The position numbers and the translations under genes were made by a program. From IMG/VR virus record IMGVR_UViG_3300027861_000038, positions 1-56,591 of that record: a stretch of 56,591 bases of DNA; one strand, 5' to 3'. Within the stretch, counting starts at the first letter, position 1. Each line of letters opens with the position of its first letter. Under the pieces are notes generated by a model, which did no database searches, was not told the DNA's origin, and worked only from the letters and a program-made list of their open reading frames with translations. The DNA comes from a virus. This document shows positions 41,079 through 51,179 of the stretch, in pieces.

Positions 41079-42212
41079 ATGGAATTTAAAGTTAAAGCGG
41101 TAGAAGTCGGAGAAGAGAAGTCAACTCAAGAAATAGAAAGAGAATTACTTGAGAAGCACGAGGAAAAATTAAACCAAGAGGGAGCACCTGATGTTGAGGT
41201 TCAAGAGACACCAAAGGTAACCCTTCAAGAGGAAACTCCTCAAGTAGAGGAGCCGACTAAAGAAGTAGAAACACAATCTCAGGAGCTTACGCTAACTGAG
41301 GAAGACGTTCTTAAATTTATTGGTAATAAATACGGAAGAGAAATCAATTCACTTGATGAGTTCAATCAAGCGAGAGAGGAGAGCGACCCTCTCCCTGAGG
41401 ATGTATCCAAGTATTTACAATACAAAAAAGATACAGGTCGTGGCATTAATGATTTTATGCAATTGCAAAAGAATTATGATGACGCAGAGCCTGAGCAACT
41501 GCTACGAGATTATCTTAGTGCAACCGAGAAAGGGTTGGATGCAGAAGACATTGACATTCTTATGGAGGATTATTCCTATGATGAGGACATTGATGACGAT
41601 AGCTACATTAAGAAAACCAAGTTAGCAAAAAAGAAGACAATTGCTAAAGCCAAAGACTACTTTGCAGAGCAACAGGAAAAATACAAAGTTCCTCTCGAGT
41701 CGAGAAGGGATGGTCTTCCTGATAGCGAAGCGAAAGAGTTGGAGGAATATAGACAATATATAGCTGACGCTAAGACGATAGATGAGCAAAACTCTCGCAA
41801 GAGAGAGGTGTTCTCGAAAAAGACAGATGACGTATTCAACGAGTTCAAAGGTTTTGAGTTCAAATTAGGCGAAGACAAATCTATTTCTTTTTCACCGGGA
41901 GATGCTGCTGAACTTAGAAAGAGTCAATCAGACCCCTCAAACTTTATTAAAAAGTTTTTGGATGAAGATGGAATCATAAGTGATGCGGAGGGATACCACA
42001 AGTCTTTAGCAATGGCGATGCATCCTGACAAGTTTGCTAAGTTCTTTTACGAACAAGGCAAGAGTGCTTCGGCAGATGAGCAGATGAGGAAAATGAAAAA
42101 TGTCAATATGACAACTCGCTCTGCTCCTGAAGTAACACAATCGAAATCAGGTATGCAAATTAAATCTTTGAACAAAGACTCAGGTCGTGGTTTAAAGATT
42201 AGGAAAAGATAA
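41079..42212 (+). CDS. Putative scaffolding protein
   Basis: A 377-residue acidic protein placed between portal and major capsid genes. It is Glu/Gln-rich and helical with coiled-coil-like stretches (ERELLEKHEEKLNQEG), with a C-terminal part containing YHKSLAMAMHPDKFAKFFYE and a basic end GRGLKIRKR. Position, acidity and helical structure fit a scaffold; no protease motif was seen. Confidence 0.65.
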   Translation: MEFKVKAVEVGEEKSTQEIERELLEKHEEKLNQEGAPDVEVQETPKVTLQEETPQVEEPTKEVETQSQELTLTEEDVLKFIGNKYGREINSLDEFNQAREESDPLPEDVSKYLQYKKDTGRGINDFMQLQKNYDDAEPEQLLRDYLSATEKGLDAEDIDILMEDYSYDEDIDDDSYIKKTKLAKKKTIAKAKDYFAEQQEKYKVPLESRRDGLPDSEAKELEEYRQYIADAKTIDEQNSRKREVFSKKTDDVFNEFKGFEFKLGEDKSISFSPGDAAELRKSQSDPSNFIKKFLDEDGIISDAEGYHKSLAMAMHPDKFAKFFYEQGKSASADEQMRKMKNVNMTTRSAPEVTQSKSGMQIKSLNKDSGRGLKIRKR

Positions 42213-42256
42213 TTAATAAAAAAGTTTAACATTTAAAAAAAAAAGAAAAAAAAATT

Positions 42257-43696
42257 ATGGCAGTATTAGCTACCCCGGGTTTTGATTTAACCCCAAGTGC
42301 TCAACAAGTACCGTTGAGTACAAATTACATCACTAACTTCGACTTCTTGAATCAGTATCTTCCTGATACCTACGAGAAAGAATTCGAGCGTTATGGAAAC
42401 AGAACAGTATCCTCATTCCTTAGAATGGTTGGAGCTGAAATGCCTTCTAACTCAGACCTTATCAAATGGGCAGAGCAAGGAAGACTACACACTAAATACA
42501 CAGACGTTACAACAGGTGCAGCAGCAGCAGCAGACGTTGCTACATTTACAGTAAATGACGTTTTAGTTCCTGCATTAGCATCAGCAGCAACAACACTTGA
42601 GGCTGTTGCTATTCGAGTTGGACAGACAGTTATGATTACTCGTAATACAGCAGTTGTAGGTGACACAAATAGCATAAAAGCTATAGTAACAGCAGTTGGT
42701 TCAGGTACTACAAATCGAGAGATTACAGTTGCATTTTATGACGCAGCCGGTATTACTAACACAGCAGCAGCAGACAAGTTTACAGTATTTGTTTATGGTT
42801 CTGAGTTCAAAAAAGGAACTGAAGGAATGGTTGGCTCATTAGAGTCTGACGATTACATCTTCGAGAACTCTCCAATCATCATCAAAGACAAGTACGCAGT
42901 ATCAGGTTCTGATATGGCACAAATTGGATGGGTTGAGGTAACTACTGAAAATGGAGCTAACGGATACCTATGGTACTTAAAGTCTGAGCACGAAACTCGT
43001 TTACGTTTTGATGACTACTTAGAGACTGCAATGATTGAAGCAGTTCCGGCAGCCGCAGGTTCAGGAGCAGCAGCAGCAGCCGTAGGAGCTAAAGGTTCTG
43101 AAGGTATCTTCTACGTTGTTAACAACCGAGGAAACGTATGGGGCGGAGGTAGCCCAACTACTCTTCTTGAGTGGGATAGTATTATCTCAAGACTTGACAA
43201 GCAAGGTGCGATTGAAGAAAACGTAGTATTTGTTAATAGAGATTTCTCTTTTGACATTGACGATATGTTAGCTGCTCAATCAAGCAACGCAGCCGGTGGT
43301 GTATCTTATGGTCTATTTGACAATGAGAAAGATATGGCATTGAACTTAGGTTTCACAGGATTCCGTAGAGGATATGACTTCTACAAGTCTGATTGGAAAT
43401 ACCTAAACGACCCAACTATGCGTGGTGGATTAACAAGCGGAGCAGTAAACGGACTATTAGTTCCTGCCGGTTCTACTTCAGTATACGACCAAGTAATGGG
43501 TAAAAACGCAAAGCGTCCATTCTTGCACGTTCGATACAGAGCTTCTGAAACTGAAGACAGACGTTACAAAACGTGGATTACAGGTTCAGCAGGTGGAGCA
43601 CAAACTTCAAGCTTAGATGCTATGGAAGTACACTTCTTATCTGAGAGAGCTGTATGTACGTTAGGTGCAAACAACTTCTTCTTATTCCAAGACTAA
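42257..43696 (+). CDS. Major capsid protein
   Basis: A 479-residue protein, predicted HK97 fold. The N-terminus MAVLATPGFDLTPSAQQVPL, the E-loop region FLNQYLPDTYEKEFERYGNR, and the C-terminal SEREAV-like ending (VHFLSERAVCTLGANNFFLF) match crAss-like and Bacteroidetes phage capsid proteins. A Thr/Ala-rich beta insertion lies at about 90-180. The leader is strongly A-rich, as expected for high translation. A strong terminator follows, so this gene ends a transcript. Confidence 0.85.
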   Translation: MAVLATPGFDLTPSAQQVPLSTNYITNFDFLNQYLPDTYEKEFERYGNRTVSSFLRMVGAEMPSNSDLIKWAEQGRLHTKYTDVTTGAAAAADVATFTVNDVLVPALASAATTLEAVAIRVGQTVMITRNTAVVGDTNSIKAIVTAVGSGTTNREITVAFYDAAGITNTAAADKFTVFVYGSEFKKGTEGMVGSLESDDYIFENSPIIIKDKYAVSGSDMAQIGWVEVTTENGANGYLWYLKSEHETRLRFDDYLETAMIEAVPAAAGSGAAAAAVGAKGSEGIFYVVNNRGNVWGGGSPTTLLEWDSIISRLDKQGAIEENVVFVNRDFSFDIDDMLAAQSSNAAGGVSYGLFDNEKDMALNLGFTGFRRGYDFYKSDWKYLNDPTMRGGLTSGAVNGLLVPAGSTSVYDQVMGKNAKRPFLHVRYRASETEDRRYKTWITGSAGGAQTSSLDAMEVHFLSERAVCTLGANNFFLFQD

Positions 43697-43712
43697 GAAG
43701 TAAATTAATAAT

Positions 43713-43749
43713 GGGATGGGGCTACATATGTAGCCTCTCCCTTTTTTTT
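43713..43749 (+). terminator. Intrinsic terminator after the major capsid gene
   Basis: A long GC-rich stem centred on the perfect palindrome GGCTACATATGTAGCC with GGGA/TCCC flanks (43713-43741), followed by eight T. A strong terminator just after the capsid gene, so downstream expression needs readthrough or new promoters. Confidence 0.9.
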
Positions 43750-43769
43750 AAGAATTAAATTAGAATTAA

Positions 43770-44519
43770 ATGAAAAATAAAAACAAAGTATTTGAAGCTA
43801 AGTCTTACAGGCTTACAAGAGATGTAGCACCTTTATCTTTTATGCTACCGACACAAAACAGTAGAAGATTCCCATTAATGCATTTTGACGAAGACGCAGG
43901 TACTAACCGAGAGCTTCGATATGCACGAAACCAAAAGTCCCCATTTGTAGAAGAGCAAGATGGAAATGCCATTCTTGAACCCGTAATATTTGAAGATGGG
44001 CTACTTCACGTTCCAAAAGAAAACCAAGTATTACAGCAGTTCTTACACTACCATCCCTTAAACGGAGTACAGTTTCAAGAAATAAACAAGGCTAAGGATG
44101 CCACAGAAGAGGTAGACTACCTATTAGTTCAAGCAGACGCATTGATAGAGGCTAAGTCACTTAGCTTAGAACAGCTTGAGAATGTATGTCGTGTACTCTT
44201 TGGTATGGATACATCAAAGACATCCACCGCAGAGATGAAGCGAGACATATTAGTATTTGCTAAGAACAATCCAAGTGACTTCTTAGATGTTATAACAGAC
44301 CCTGAGCTACAGTTAGTAGGAACGGTTCAAAGATTCTTTGACCAAGGGCTATTAACATTTAGAAAAAGTAACAAAGAGGTATGGTTTAATTTATCTTCCA
44401 ATAAAACAAAGTTATTAAATGTACCTTTTGGAGAAGAAGGTATAGATTTAGTTGTCTCTTATATGAAGAGCGATGATGGTATAGATATATTAAAACACCT
44501 TGAATCACTATTAGACTAA
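43770..44519 (+). CDS. Hypothetical head-completion protein
   Basis: A 249-residue protein encoded directly after the capsid gene, without known domains. It has SYRLTRDVAPLSFMLPTQNS at the start and NSRRFPLMHFDEDAGTNREL, plus helical middle parts. In related phages a protein of this size at this place is a head component, but its role is unknown. Confidence 0.55.
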   Translation: MKNKNKVFEAKSYRLTRDVAPLSFMLPTQNSRRFPLMHFDEDAGTNRELRYARNQKSPFVEEQDGNAILEPVIFEDGLLHVPKENQVLQQFLHYHPLNGVQFQEINKAKDATEEVDYLLVQADALIEAKSLSLEQLENVCRVLFGMDTSKTSTAEMKRDILVFAKNNPSDFLDVITDPELQLVGTVQRFFDQGLLTFRKSNKEVWFNLSSNKTKLLNVPFGEEGIDLVVSYMKSDDGIDILKHLESLLD

Positions 44520-44543
44520 CAAGTTACTCTACCAATATACAAA

Positions 44544-44574
44544 GACTCCGCAAAAATGTGGGGTCTTTTTTTTT
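44544..44574 (+). terminator. Intrinsic terminator before the connector genes
   Basis: A 9-bp stem with two wobble pairs (44544-44552 with 44557-44565) and nine T (44566-44574). A TATCTTTG promoter box begins 3 nt later, so a stop signal and a start signal are adjacent. Confidence 0.85.
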
Positions 44575-44577
44575 GCC

Positions 44578-44585
44578 TATCTTTG
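44578..44585 (+). promoter_or_regulatory. Putative promoter box for the connector/tail operon (TATCTTTG)
   Basis: An exact TATCTTTG 17 nt before the ATG at 44603 and directly after a terminator. It likely drives the tail gene block. Confidence 0.75.
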
Positions 44586-44602
44586 TAATAAAATAAGAGC
44601 AG

Positions 44603-45571
44603 ATGATTAACTCGGTCCGACAGACGGTAATGTCTGTATTGAACAAAAATAATTACGGGTACATAACCCCATCTGATTTCAACTTGTTTGCAAAGCAAGC
44701 TCAGTTAGATATCTTTGAGAATTATTTCTATCAGTACAACTACCAATTAATGAAAGAAAATGCCCGTCAATCAGGAACGGGTTACGCAGATATTACGAAA
44801 GGTATAGAGGAGGTAATAGACTCTTTCTCAGTAACGCTACCATTGCTACAGAACGCAGGTAGTCAGTATTTCTTACCATCTCCAACAACAACTAACAATA
44901 GCTACTATCTTATTAACAAGGTATTAATCTATACTAATCAATTGGCAAGTGGTACTACAGATGCAGTTAATGCAACATTTACGCTTGTAGAGGACTCTAC
45001 AGCAGACTTTACGGCAAGTGGTGTATCAGTAGGAGATATCGTATCAACGGTAACAGGAGGCGTTACATACAATACTATAGTGGCATCTGTGAACAGCTCT
45101 ACTCAGTTAACAGTAGGAGCTACGTCAGGCGTAAATGTATGGGACCCTATTGGTAAGACTTATAATATATATAGGGCATCAGACATAAAGGAAGCAGAGA
45201 AGGTAAGCAATAGCAAGATTACTATGCTAAGTAATTCTATCCTTACTGCACCAAACCTAACATTCCCTGCATACGCACAGGAGGGTGACTTCTTGGATTC
45301 TTATCCAAATACGATAAGTAATATAGGGCAGTTGATTTCTCAGTACATTAGATTCCCATTTGCACCTAAGTGGACATTCATAACATTAGCAAGTGGAGAG
45401 CCTGTATTTGATTCAGGAAGTGCTGACTATCAAGACTTTGAGCTACCATTGGACGATGAGGTTAACTTGGTTAACAAGATTCTACAATACGCAGGTATGT
45501 CGATTAGAGAGATTCAGGCAGTACAGTTTGCACAGGCTGAGGACAACGAGAATACAGCATCAGAAAAATAA
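44603..45571 (+). CDS. Head-tail connector/ring protein 1
   Basis: A 322-residue protein beginning with a helical region containing NYGYITPSDFNLFAKQAQLD, seen in Bacteroidetes phage connector proteins, followed by a beta insertion (about 115-180) with SVGDIVSTVTGGVTYNTIVA, which resembles modules in two other virion proteins. The C-terminal helix region is a likely portal-binding end. It probably forms a ring below the portal, like T7 gp11 or crAss-like ring proteins. Confidence 0.6.
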   Translation: MINSVRQTVMSVLNKNNYGYITPSDFNLFAKQAQLDIFENYFYQYNYQLMKENARQSGTGYADITKGIEEVIDSFSVTLPLLQNAGSQYFLPSPTTTNNSYYLINKVLIYTNQLASGTTDAVNATFTLVEDSTADFTASGVSVGDIVSTVTGGVTYNTIVASVNSSTQLTVGATSGVNVWDPIGKTYNIYRASDIKEAEKVSNSKITMLSNSILTAPNLTFPAYAQEGDFLDSYPNTISNIGQLISQYIRFPFAPKWTFITLASGEPVFDSGSADYQDFELPLDDEVNLVNKILQYAGMSIREIQAVQFAQAEDNENTASEK

Positions 45572-45574
45572 CAT

Positions 45575-46498
45575 ATGGCATATATATCACAATATCAATA
45601 CTACGAAAATGGAGGGGCAAGCCCTGAAGATGAAAATTGGGGTTCATACCAATATGTTTCTTTAGAGGATATAGTAAATAATTTTATGTTAATGTACGCA
45701 GGGAACCACTCATTGGTAAACAACGAGCCTCGCTACAAGGTATTGTTCCACGCAAAGAGGGCGATACAAGAATTAAACTATGACGCATTTAAAGAGAGCA
45801 AGATATTAGAACTAAATGTTGGGGCACAGCTTAGGTATGTGCTACCATCAGACTATGTAAATTGGATTAGAGTGTCAATGTACCGTGATGGTCTATTGAT
45901 GCCATTGACTGAAAACATTCAGACCAATTGGTCAAGTGCATACCTACAAGACAATAACGATAGGATACTATTCGATATAGACGGTAACGCATTAAGCCCT
46001 CAGAACTCAAACTTAGACCAAGATAGATTAGATGGGACTAAGCAGTCTATATACCTAAACCAAAACTCTGAGTATTATGGGAGAGCAGGTTGGAATATTG
46101 ATGGGGCTTGGTACTTTGACTATGGGATAGGTGCTCGATACGGATTGAATACAGAGACTGCAAATGCAAACCCTACATTTAAGATAGATGCCAAGGGTGG
46201 TGTAATAAACTTTAGCTCAGGTATTGAGGGAGAGCTTATTGTGCTTGAGTATGTGTCTGATGGTATGGAGAATGGAGACGACAGCAAGGTAACTGTTAAT
46301 AAGTTATTTGAAGACTTCATCTACGCTTACATTGAGTATGCTATATTAAATAGCAAGGTAGGTGTACAAGAGTATGTCGTAAGGAGAGCACAGAAGAGAA
46401 AGACGGCATTACTTAGAAACGCAAAAATAAGAATTAGCAATATACATCCGGGAAGATTATTAATGAATCTAAGAGGAAGAGATAAGTGGTTAAAATAA
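45575..46498 (+). CDS. Head-tail connector/ring protein 2
   Basis: A 307-residue protein containing YKVLFHAKRAIQELNYDAFK, LPSDYVNWIRVSMYRDGLLM and FEDFIYAYIEYAILNSKVGV, ending with RISNIHPGRLLMNLRGRDKW. This is a typical crAss-like ring/gp4-type connector pattern, which joins portal and tail. It is 3 nt after the first ring gene and abuts the stabilisation gene. Confidence 0.65.
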   Translation: MAYISQYQYYENGGASPEDENWGSYQYVSLEDIVNNFMLMYAGNHSLVNNEPRYKVLFHAKRAIQELNYDAFKESKILELNVGAQLRYVLPSDYVNWIRVSMYRDGLLMPLTENIQTNWSSAYLQDNNDRILFDIDGNALSPQNSNLDQDRLDGTKQSIYLNQNSEYYGRAGWNIDGAWYFDYGIGARYGLNTETANANPTFKIDAKGGVINFSSGIEGELIVLEYVSDGMENGDDSKVTVNKLFEDFIYAYIEYAILNSKVGVQEYVVRRAQKRKTALLRNAKIRISNIHPGRLLMNLRGRDKWLK

Positions 46499-46499
46499 T

Positions 46500-49400
46500 A
46501 TGGCGAATATTCAAAGAAACTTTATAGCAGGTAGGATGAATAAATCAGTCGATGAGCGACTCGTTCCAAACGGGGAGTACATTGATGCATTAAACATTCG
46601 TATGGGGTCAACAGAAGGCTCTGAGATAGGTGTCCTTGAAAACTCTAAAGGGAATACTCAGCTAACAACGTTAGAGTATAATGGCGAGGCACTATCTGCT
46701 AACGCAAGGTGCATAGGAGCATTTGACGATGGAGCCAATGAGACTATGTATTGGTTTATACACGACTCAAACTTTGGTCAAGGCTCACCTACAGGTAAAC
46801 TTGATATGGTAGTGTCCTATAATGTGAACACTACGGTAGTTGTATACCATCTAATAAGTATCAATGATGGTGGTGGTGTCAATACCACACTAAACTTTAA
46901 TCCTGAGTACCTAATAACAGGCGTAAATAAAGTTGAGGACTTGTTATTCTTTACAGACAACTTCAATCAGCCAAGGGAAATAAATGTTAAGAGAGGTTAC
47001 TCTCAGCCCGTGGCAGGTGTAGATGGGTTTGATTATGATGACATATTGGTAATAAAGAGACCACCATCAGCAGCACCTGAAGTAGCTCTTGTTACCACAT
47101 CTCCAAACGAAACATTCTTAGAGGAGAGGTTTATATGCTTTGCTTATAGATACAAGTATGCTGATGATGAGTATTCAGCTACATCTCAATGGACAGACCC
47201 TGCATTTGTACCAAGAGCTTTTGAGTTCTCTTTTGAAAGTATGTTAAATGAGGGTATGATTAATGAGTTTAATCAAGCACGGGTAACCTACAATACAGGT
47301 GGTCCATTGGTAAAAGGTATAGATATATTATTTAAGGATGCAGATAGCCCTACTATAAAGATAATAGAGAAGATTGATAAGGCGAAAGCAGGTCTTACGG
47401 ACAATGCAGAAGAGAGCTTTACATTCACAAATAGTAAGATATTTACAATACTCCCTGAGTCAGAGATACTAAGACTATACGATAGCGTACCATTACTAAG
47501 TAAGGCTCAGACAGTTATGGGCAACCGACTTATGTACGGTAACTATACTGAAGGATTTGACTTGATAGACAATGACGGCAACAATGTTAGGTTTGATTAC
47601 ACTACTTCTCAGAACTCTGTATCTCTTAGTACAGATACTATTGAAGGTACACTATCAGCAGCAACCTATACCATAAGTGGAACAGATGCACCTACGGATA
47701 CTTTGGTTTCATTTGAATTTCCTTTAAGTATAGAACTAAAAGCAGGAGCATCTCTTACGTTCTCATTTTCATTCAATCACTTTGGTTGGTCATCAGGAAG
47801 TACAACACCTACACCTACATCTAATAATGGAGATGGCAATCCTCTTGAGTTTACATTCGCTCTTACAAGAGACTATGTGAGTGTGTACGACTTATGGCTA
47901 AGTGATGAGTGGCAAGAGGCGATAGGAATATCTTTACCCGGTGGTAATATTCAGCCAATGGCTACAGCAGAAGATGGGACTACATTAACAGATTTATATA
48001 ACACTATATTTGCTGACATTCTTAATGGTGCATATGAAAAATATCAGAGTGGTATAAGTGCTATTGAACAAGCAATTATAACTACGGCTTCAGCAGGGTC
48101 AGGTATAATTACCTTTCAGTTCCCTGCTATACAATACCAAGATAATATTACTGCTGCTAATGTATATACGGAATACTTATCTGTTGTTGACCCAACTATA
48201 GAATACTTGTCAACAGGAACTCAGAAGAGCTTACATAGCAATAGAGGATATGAGATAGGGATAGTATATATGGATGAGTTCAATAGGTCCACTCCTGCAT
48301 TAGTTAGTGAGAACAATACGGAGCACTTCCCTTGTTCTACTTGCGACACAGCTAATAGTATTGACGTAACTATACCAACCACACAGCTTGCTCCATTTTG
48401 GGCAAAGAAATATAAGTTTGCAATAAAGCCTGACAGAGAAACTTACGAGACTATATACTCAAATATATATTTTACAGAACCCGGCAGTAGTGATACATAC
48501 TTCTTACTTGAGGGAGAGAACGCTGCCAAGATAACAGATGGACAGAGGTTAATAGTAAAGAGAGATGTTAGGGGTTCGGCAGATAGCTGCCTATATGCTA
48601 CAGTATTAGAGAAAGAAGCAAAGCAAGAAGATTTTATTGACGTTCCATCATCTGAAAATCCTGACATTGATTTACCTATACCAAGTGGTGTGTATATGAA
48701 GATAGACAACACTAACTTATCCGTAAATAATACAGATAACTCTATTATAAATCTAAGAGGACCGGATGCTAAGTCAAATCAATCAGGTATATCACCTCGA
48801 ATAGTTGTTCCTATGAATATATTTAATCCAACATCAGGAGTTTCAGAGGATTTTGATATACCACGAGGCAGTAGGATTGTGCTTTATTATAGAAATATTA
48901 GAGAAGGTGGTGGACTTCTTGGGAGATGTGAAAAAAGAGAGTACCAATTGGATGTAGTATATACAGCGTCTGCTGATTATGACAATATGTATGATTGGTT
49001 TGTAGGCGATAATATTGATTTGACATTGAATAATGGGGCTATAAATGTAGGTCCTCAGTCAAATGAATTTTTAGACCCAACTCCGGGAACCCCTGTTCCT
49101 CTTACGGGTACTACGGTTCCTCGTTTGGGAAATAGTGTAAGTGTAAATAAATGGCAATTCTTTAGATTTACTTCAAGTAATTCTTTAGTATTGGCTATAA
49201 CAGGTGCTCAGGCTTGTGGGTCAAGTGATAAGAGACAGTCTTTTCTCGAAGCTCACGTAACCGTATACAGGGCAGATGAGACAGTAGTATTTGAAAGCGA
49301 ACCACTTGATGCATCTCCTGATATTTGGTATGAGTCTTCTGAGTCATTTGGAATTGTTGAAGGTACAAATAAGTGTCGTATAGAGTTAGGTGTTGCAACA

Positions 49401-51155
49401 GCAGAGCCTACAGCTATTGCATTTAACTATCTTGATTTAGATGGAAGAAGTCAGCAAATAGTATTGCAGCCCGGAACGGCACTCTTTGTAAATGGTATAT
49501 GTGGTAGTGCAACGGTATCTCCTACTACACCGGCTACTCTTCCTGTTACAATATTTGATACAGCATTAGCAGCAGGAACACATTTGGGTAATGTTCAAGA
49601 CCAAGTCCTTAGCTCATCCACTCCTGCCATATGCGAAACAAACTTCTTTAACTGCTTTACGTTTGGAAATGGTGTAGAGAGCTATAAGATTAGAGATAGT
49701 GCCATTGGTAAACCTTTTGCACTTGGCAACAGGGTTACATCCACACAGGCAAATGAGGTTGAGCAGGTTAATCGCTTTGCTGATATTACCTATAGTGGTA
49801 CATACTCAGACGAGTCAAATGTAAACAGGCTAAATGAGTTTAATAGAGGGCTACTTAACTTCAAGCCACTCGAAGAGTCTTTTGGTCCTGTGGAAATACT
49901 ATTCGGTAGAGAGACAGACGTACTGATTCTACAAGAAGATAAGATATCATACATATTAGCAAGTGGTAAGAATTTACTTTCTGATGCAGCAGGTGGAAGC
50001 ACCCTTACCTCAGTACCTCAAGTATTAGGAACTCAGATAGCAAGGATTGAGGAGTTTGGTATCAGTAATAACCCTGAGAGCTTTGCTCAATGGGGACCTG
50101 ATAAATACTTCACAGACGCAAAGAGAGGAGCTGTATTGAAACTTACAGGGGCGAGTGGTCCGAGTGATTCATTAGAGATTATCTCTCAGAATGGTATGAG
50201 AACTTGGTTTAGAGACTTGTTCCTTGTATCAATGGATAAACAGAAACTTGGTGGCTTTGACCCATATATGAATGAGTATGTCATCACAGCTAACCAACAA
50301 GACTTACCTGCACAGATTGAATGTGTGGACTGCAATATATCTCAAACGGTAACAATAACACCTGAGACTCCCTATAACAGATGCTTTGAATTAGGTGCAG
50401 CGATTGGAGAGACTATTATGGGTTGGGGTGCTTCAATAATTAACCAAGGAGATGTTCTTGACTACGATGTAATCATTACCTATAATGGAAATGTAACGCA
50501 GATATTAGGGTCGAGTAGTGGTACAGGTACACTCATATTCCAAAAGGATACGATAAATGTAACTGAGGTAACAATACAGATATTATCAAGGGTTCCAATG
50601 AATATTAATTTTACGGTAGGATGTCCTTTATCTGAGACTATTAGTATCGTTGAGGTGTGTGTGACGAGTCCGAATGAAGAGGGACTACAAGTTCATAACC
50701 AACACAGGTTTGTGGATGGTACATATACATCACCCCTAACATCAAACCAAGTAAAGTTTGGAACAGACGTAGGTAACCCTGTGGTGTCATACTATGATGT
50801 TACAACAGGACCACAAGGTGTTGGGGCAATACCACCGAATGGTGCGAGTATGACCCTTACATTCAATAAGCTGAGTGGAGATAGTGCGACATTTGATACA
50901 GCTACAAATGACTTTAAGTTTTTAAGGAGTAGTACAAACTATCCAAATACACAGGCATCTATTGCAACCCTTTTAGCTGCGGCTACGTCAATGACTACAG
51001 ATACAGGTGGAGCACCCAATACATATACGGGTACTTTTACTGTACCTAATGGAAGTAATGGAGATTTTTTATATCTTATATATGACTATAGAAAACCTAA
51101 CAATGTCAACTTGTGTTTTGGTGCAGACTTGGAATCTTCTTGTTGTGGATGTTAA
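46500..51155 (+). CDS. Tail stabilisation protein (crAss-like / P22 gp10 type), very large
   Basis: A 1551-residue tail protein. The N-terminus (RNFIAGRMNKSVDERLVPNG, then EYIDALNIRMGSTEGSEIGV) is a hallmark of crAss-like stabilisation proteins. The C-terminal half contains KPLEESFGPVEILFGRETDV, PDKYFTDAKRGAVLKLTG and MDKQKLGGFDPYMNEYVITA, a beta-propeller-like portion. It ends with Ig-like segments and CSSCCGC-like Cys residues. P22 gp10 has 472 residues, so this is three times larger, with added beta domains, probably fibre anchors. Confidence 0.82.
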   Translation: MANIQRNFIAGRMNKSVDERLVPNGEYIDALNIRMGSTEGSEIGVLENSKGNTQLTTLEYNGEALSANARCIGAFDDGANETMYWFIHDSNFGQGSPTGKLDMVVSYNVNTTVVVYHLISINDGGGVNTTLNFNPEYLITGVNKVEDLLFFTDNFNQPREINVKRGYSQPVAGVDGFDYDDILVIKRPPSAAPEVALVTTSPNETFLEERFICFAYRYKYADDEYSATSQWTDPAFVPRAFEFSFESMLNEGMINEFNQARVTYNTGGPLVKGIDILFKDADSPTIKIIEKIDKAKAGLTDNAEESFTFTNSKIFTILPESEILRLYDSVPLLSKAQTVMGNRLMYGNYTEGFDLIDNDGNNVRFDYTTSQNSVSLSTDTIEGTLSAATYTISGTDAPTDTLVSFEFPLSIELKAGASLTFSFSFNHFGWSSGSTTPTPTSNNGDGNPLEFTFALTRDYVSVYDLWLSDEWQEAIGISLPGGNIQPMATAEDGTTLTDLYNTIFADILNGAYEKYQSGISAIEQAIITTASAGSGIITFQFPAIQYQDNITAANVYTEYLSVVDPTIEYLSTGTQKSLHSNRGYEIGIVYMDEFNRSTPALVSENNTEHFPCSTCDTANSIDVTIPTTQLAPFWAKKYKFAIKPDRETYETIYSNIYFTEPGSSDTYFLLEGENAAKITDGQRLIVKRDVRGSADSCLYATVLEKEAKQEDFIDVPSSENPDIDLPIPSGVYMKIDNTNLSVNNTDNSIINLRGPDAKSNQSGISPRIVVPMNIFNPTSGVSEDFDIPRGSRIVLYYRNIREGGGLLGRCEKREYQLDVVYTASADYDNMYDWFVGDNIDLTLNNGAINVGPQSNEFLDPTPGTPVPLTGTTVPRLGNSVSVNKWQFFRFTSSNSLVLAITGAQACGSSDKRQSFLEAHVTVYRADETVVFESEPLDASPDIWYESSESFGIVEGTNKCRIELGVATAEPTAIAFNYLDLDGRSQQIVLQPGTALFVNGICGSATVSPTTPATLPVTIFDTALAAGTHLGNVQDQVLSSSTPAICETNFFNCFTFGNGVESYKIRDSAIGKPFALGNRVTSTQANEVEQVNRFADITYSGTYSDESNVNRLNEFNRGLLNFKPLEESFGPVEILFGRETDVLILQEDKISYILASGKNLLSDAAGGSTLTSVPQVLGTQIARIEEFGISNNPESFAQWGPDKYFTDAKRGAVLKLTGASGPSDSLEIISQNGMRTWFRDLFLVSMDKQKLGGFDPYMNEYVITANQQDLPAQIECVDCNISQTVTITPETPYNRCFELGAAIGETIMGWGASIINQGDVLDYDVIITYNGNVTQILGSSSGTGTLIFQKDTINVTEVTIQILSRVPMNINFTVGCPLSETISIVEVCVTSPNEEGLQVHNQHRFVDGTYTSPLTSNQVKFGTDVGNPVVSYYDVTTGPQGVGAIPPNGASMTLTFNKLSGDSATFDTATNDFKFLRSSTNYPNTQASIATLLAAATSMTTDTGGAPNTYTGTFTVPNGSNGDFLYLIYDYRKPNNVNLCFGADLESSCCGC

Positions 51156-51179
51156 AAAGAAAATAATTAGAATTAAAAA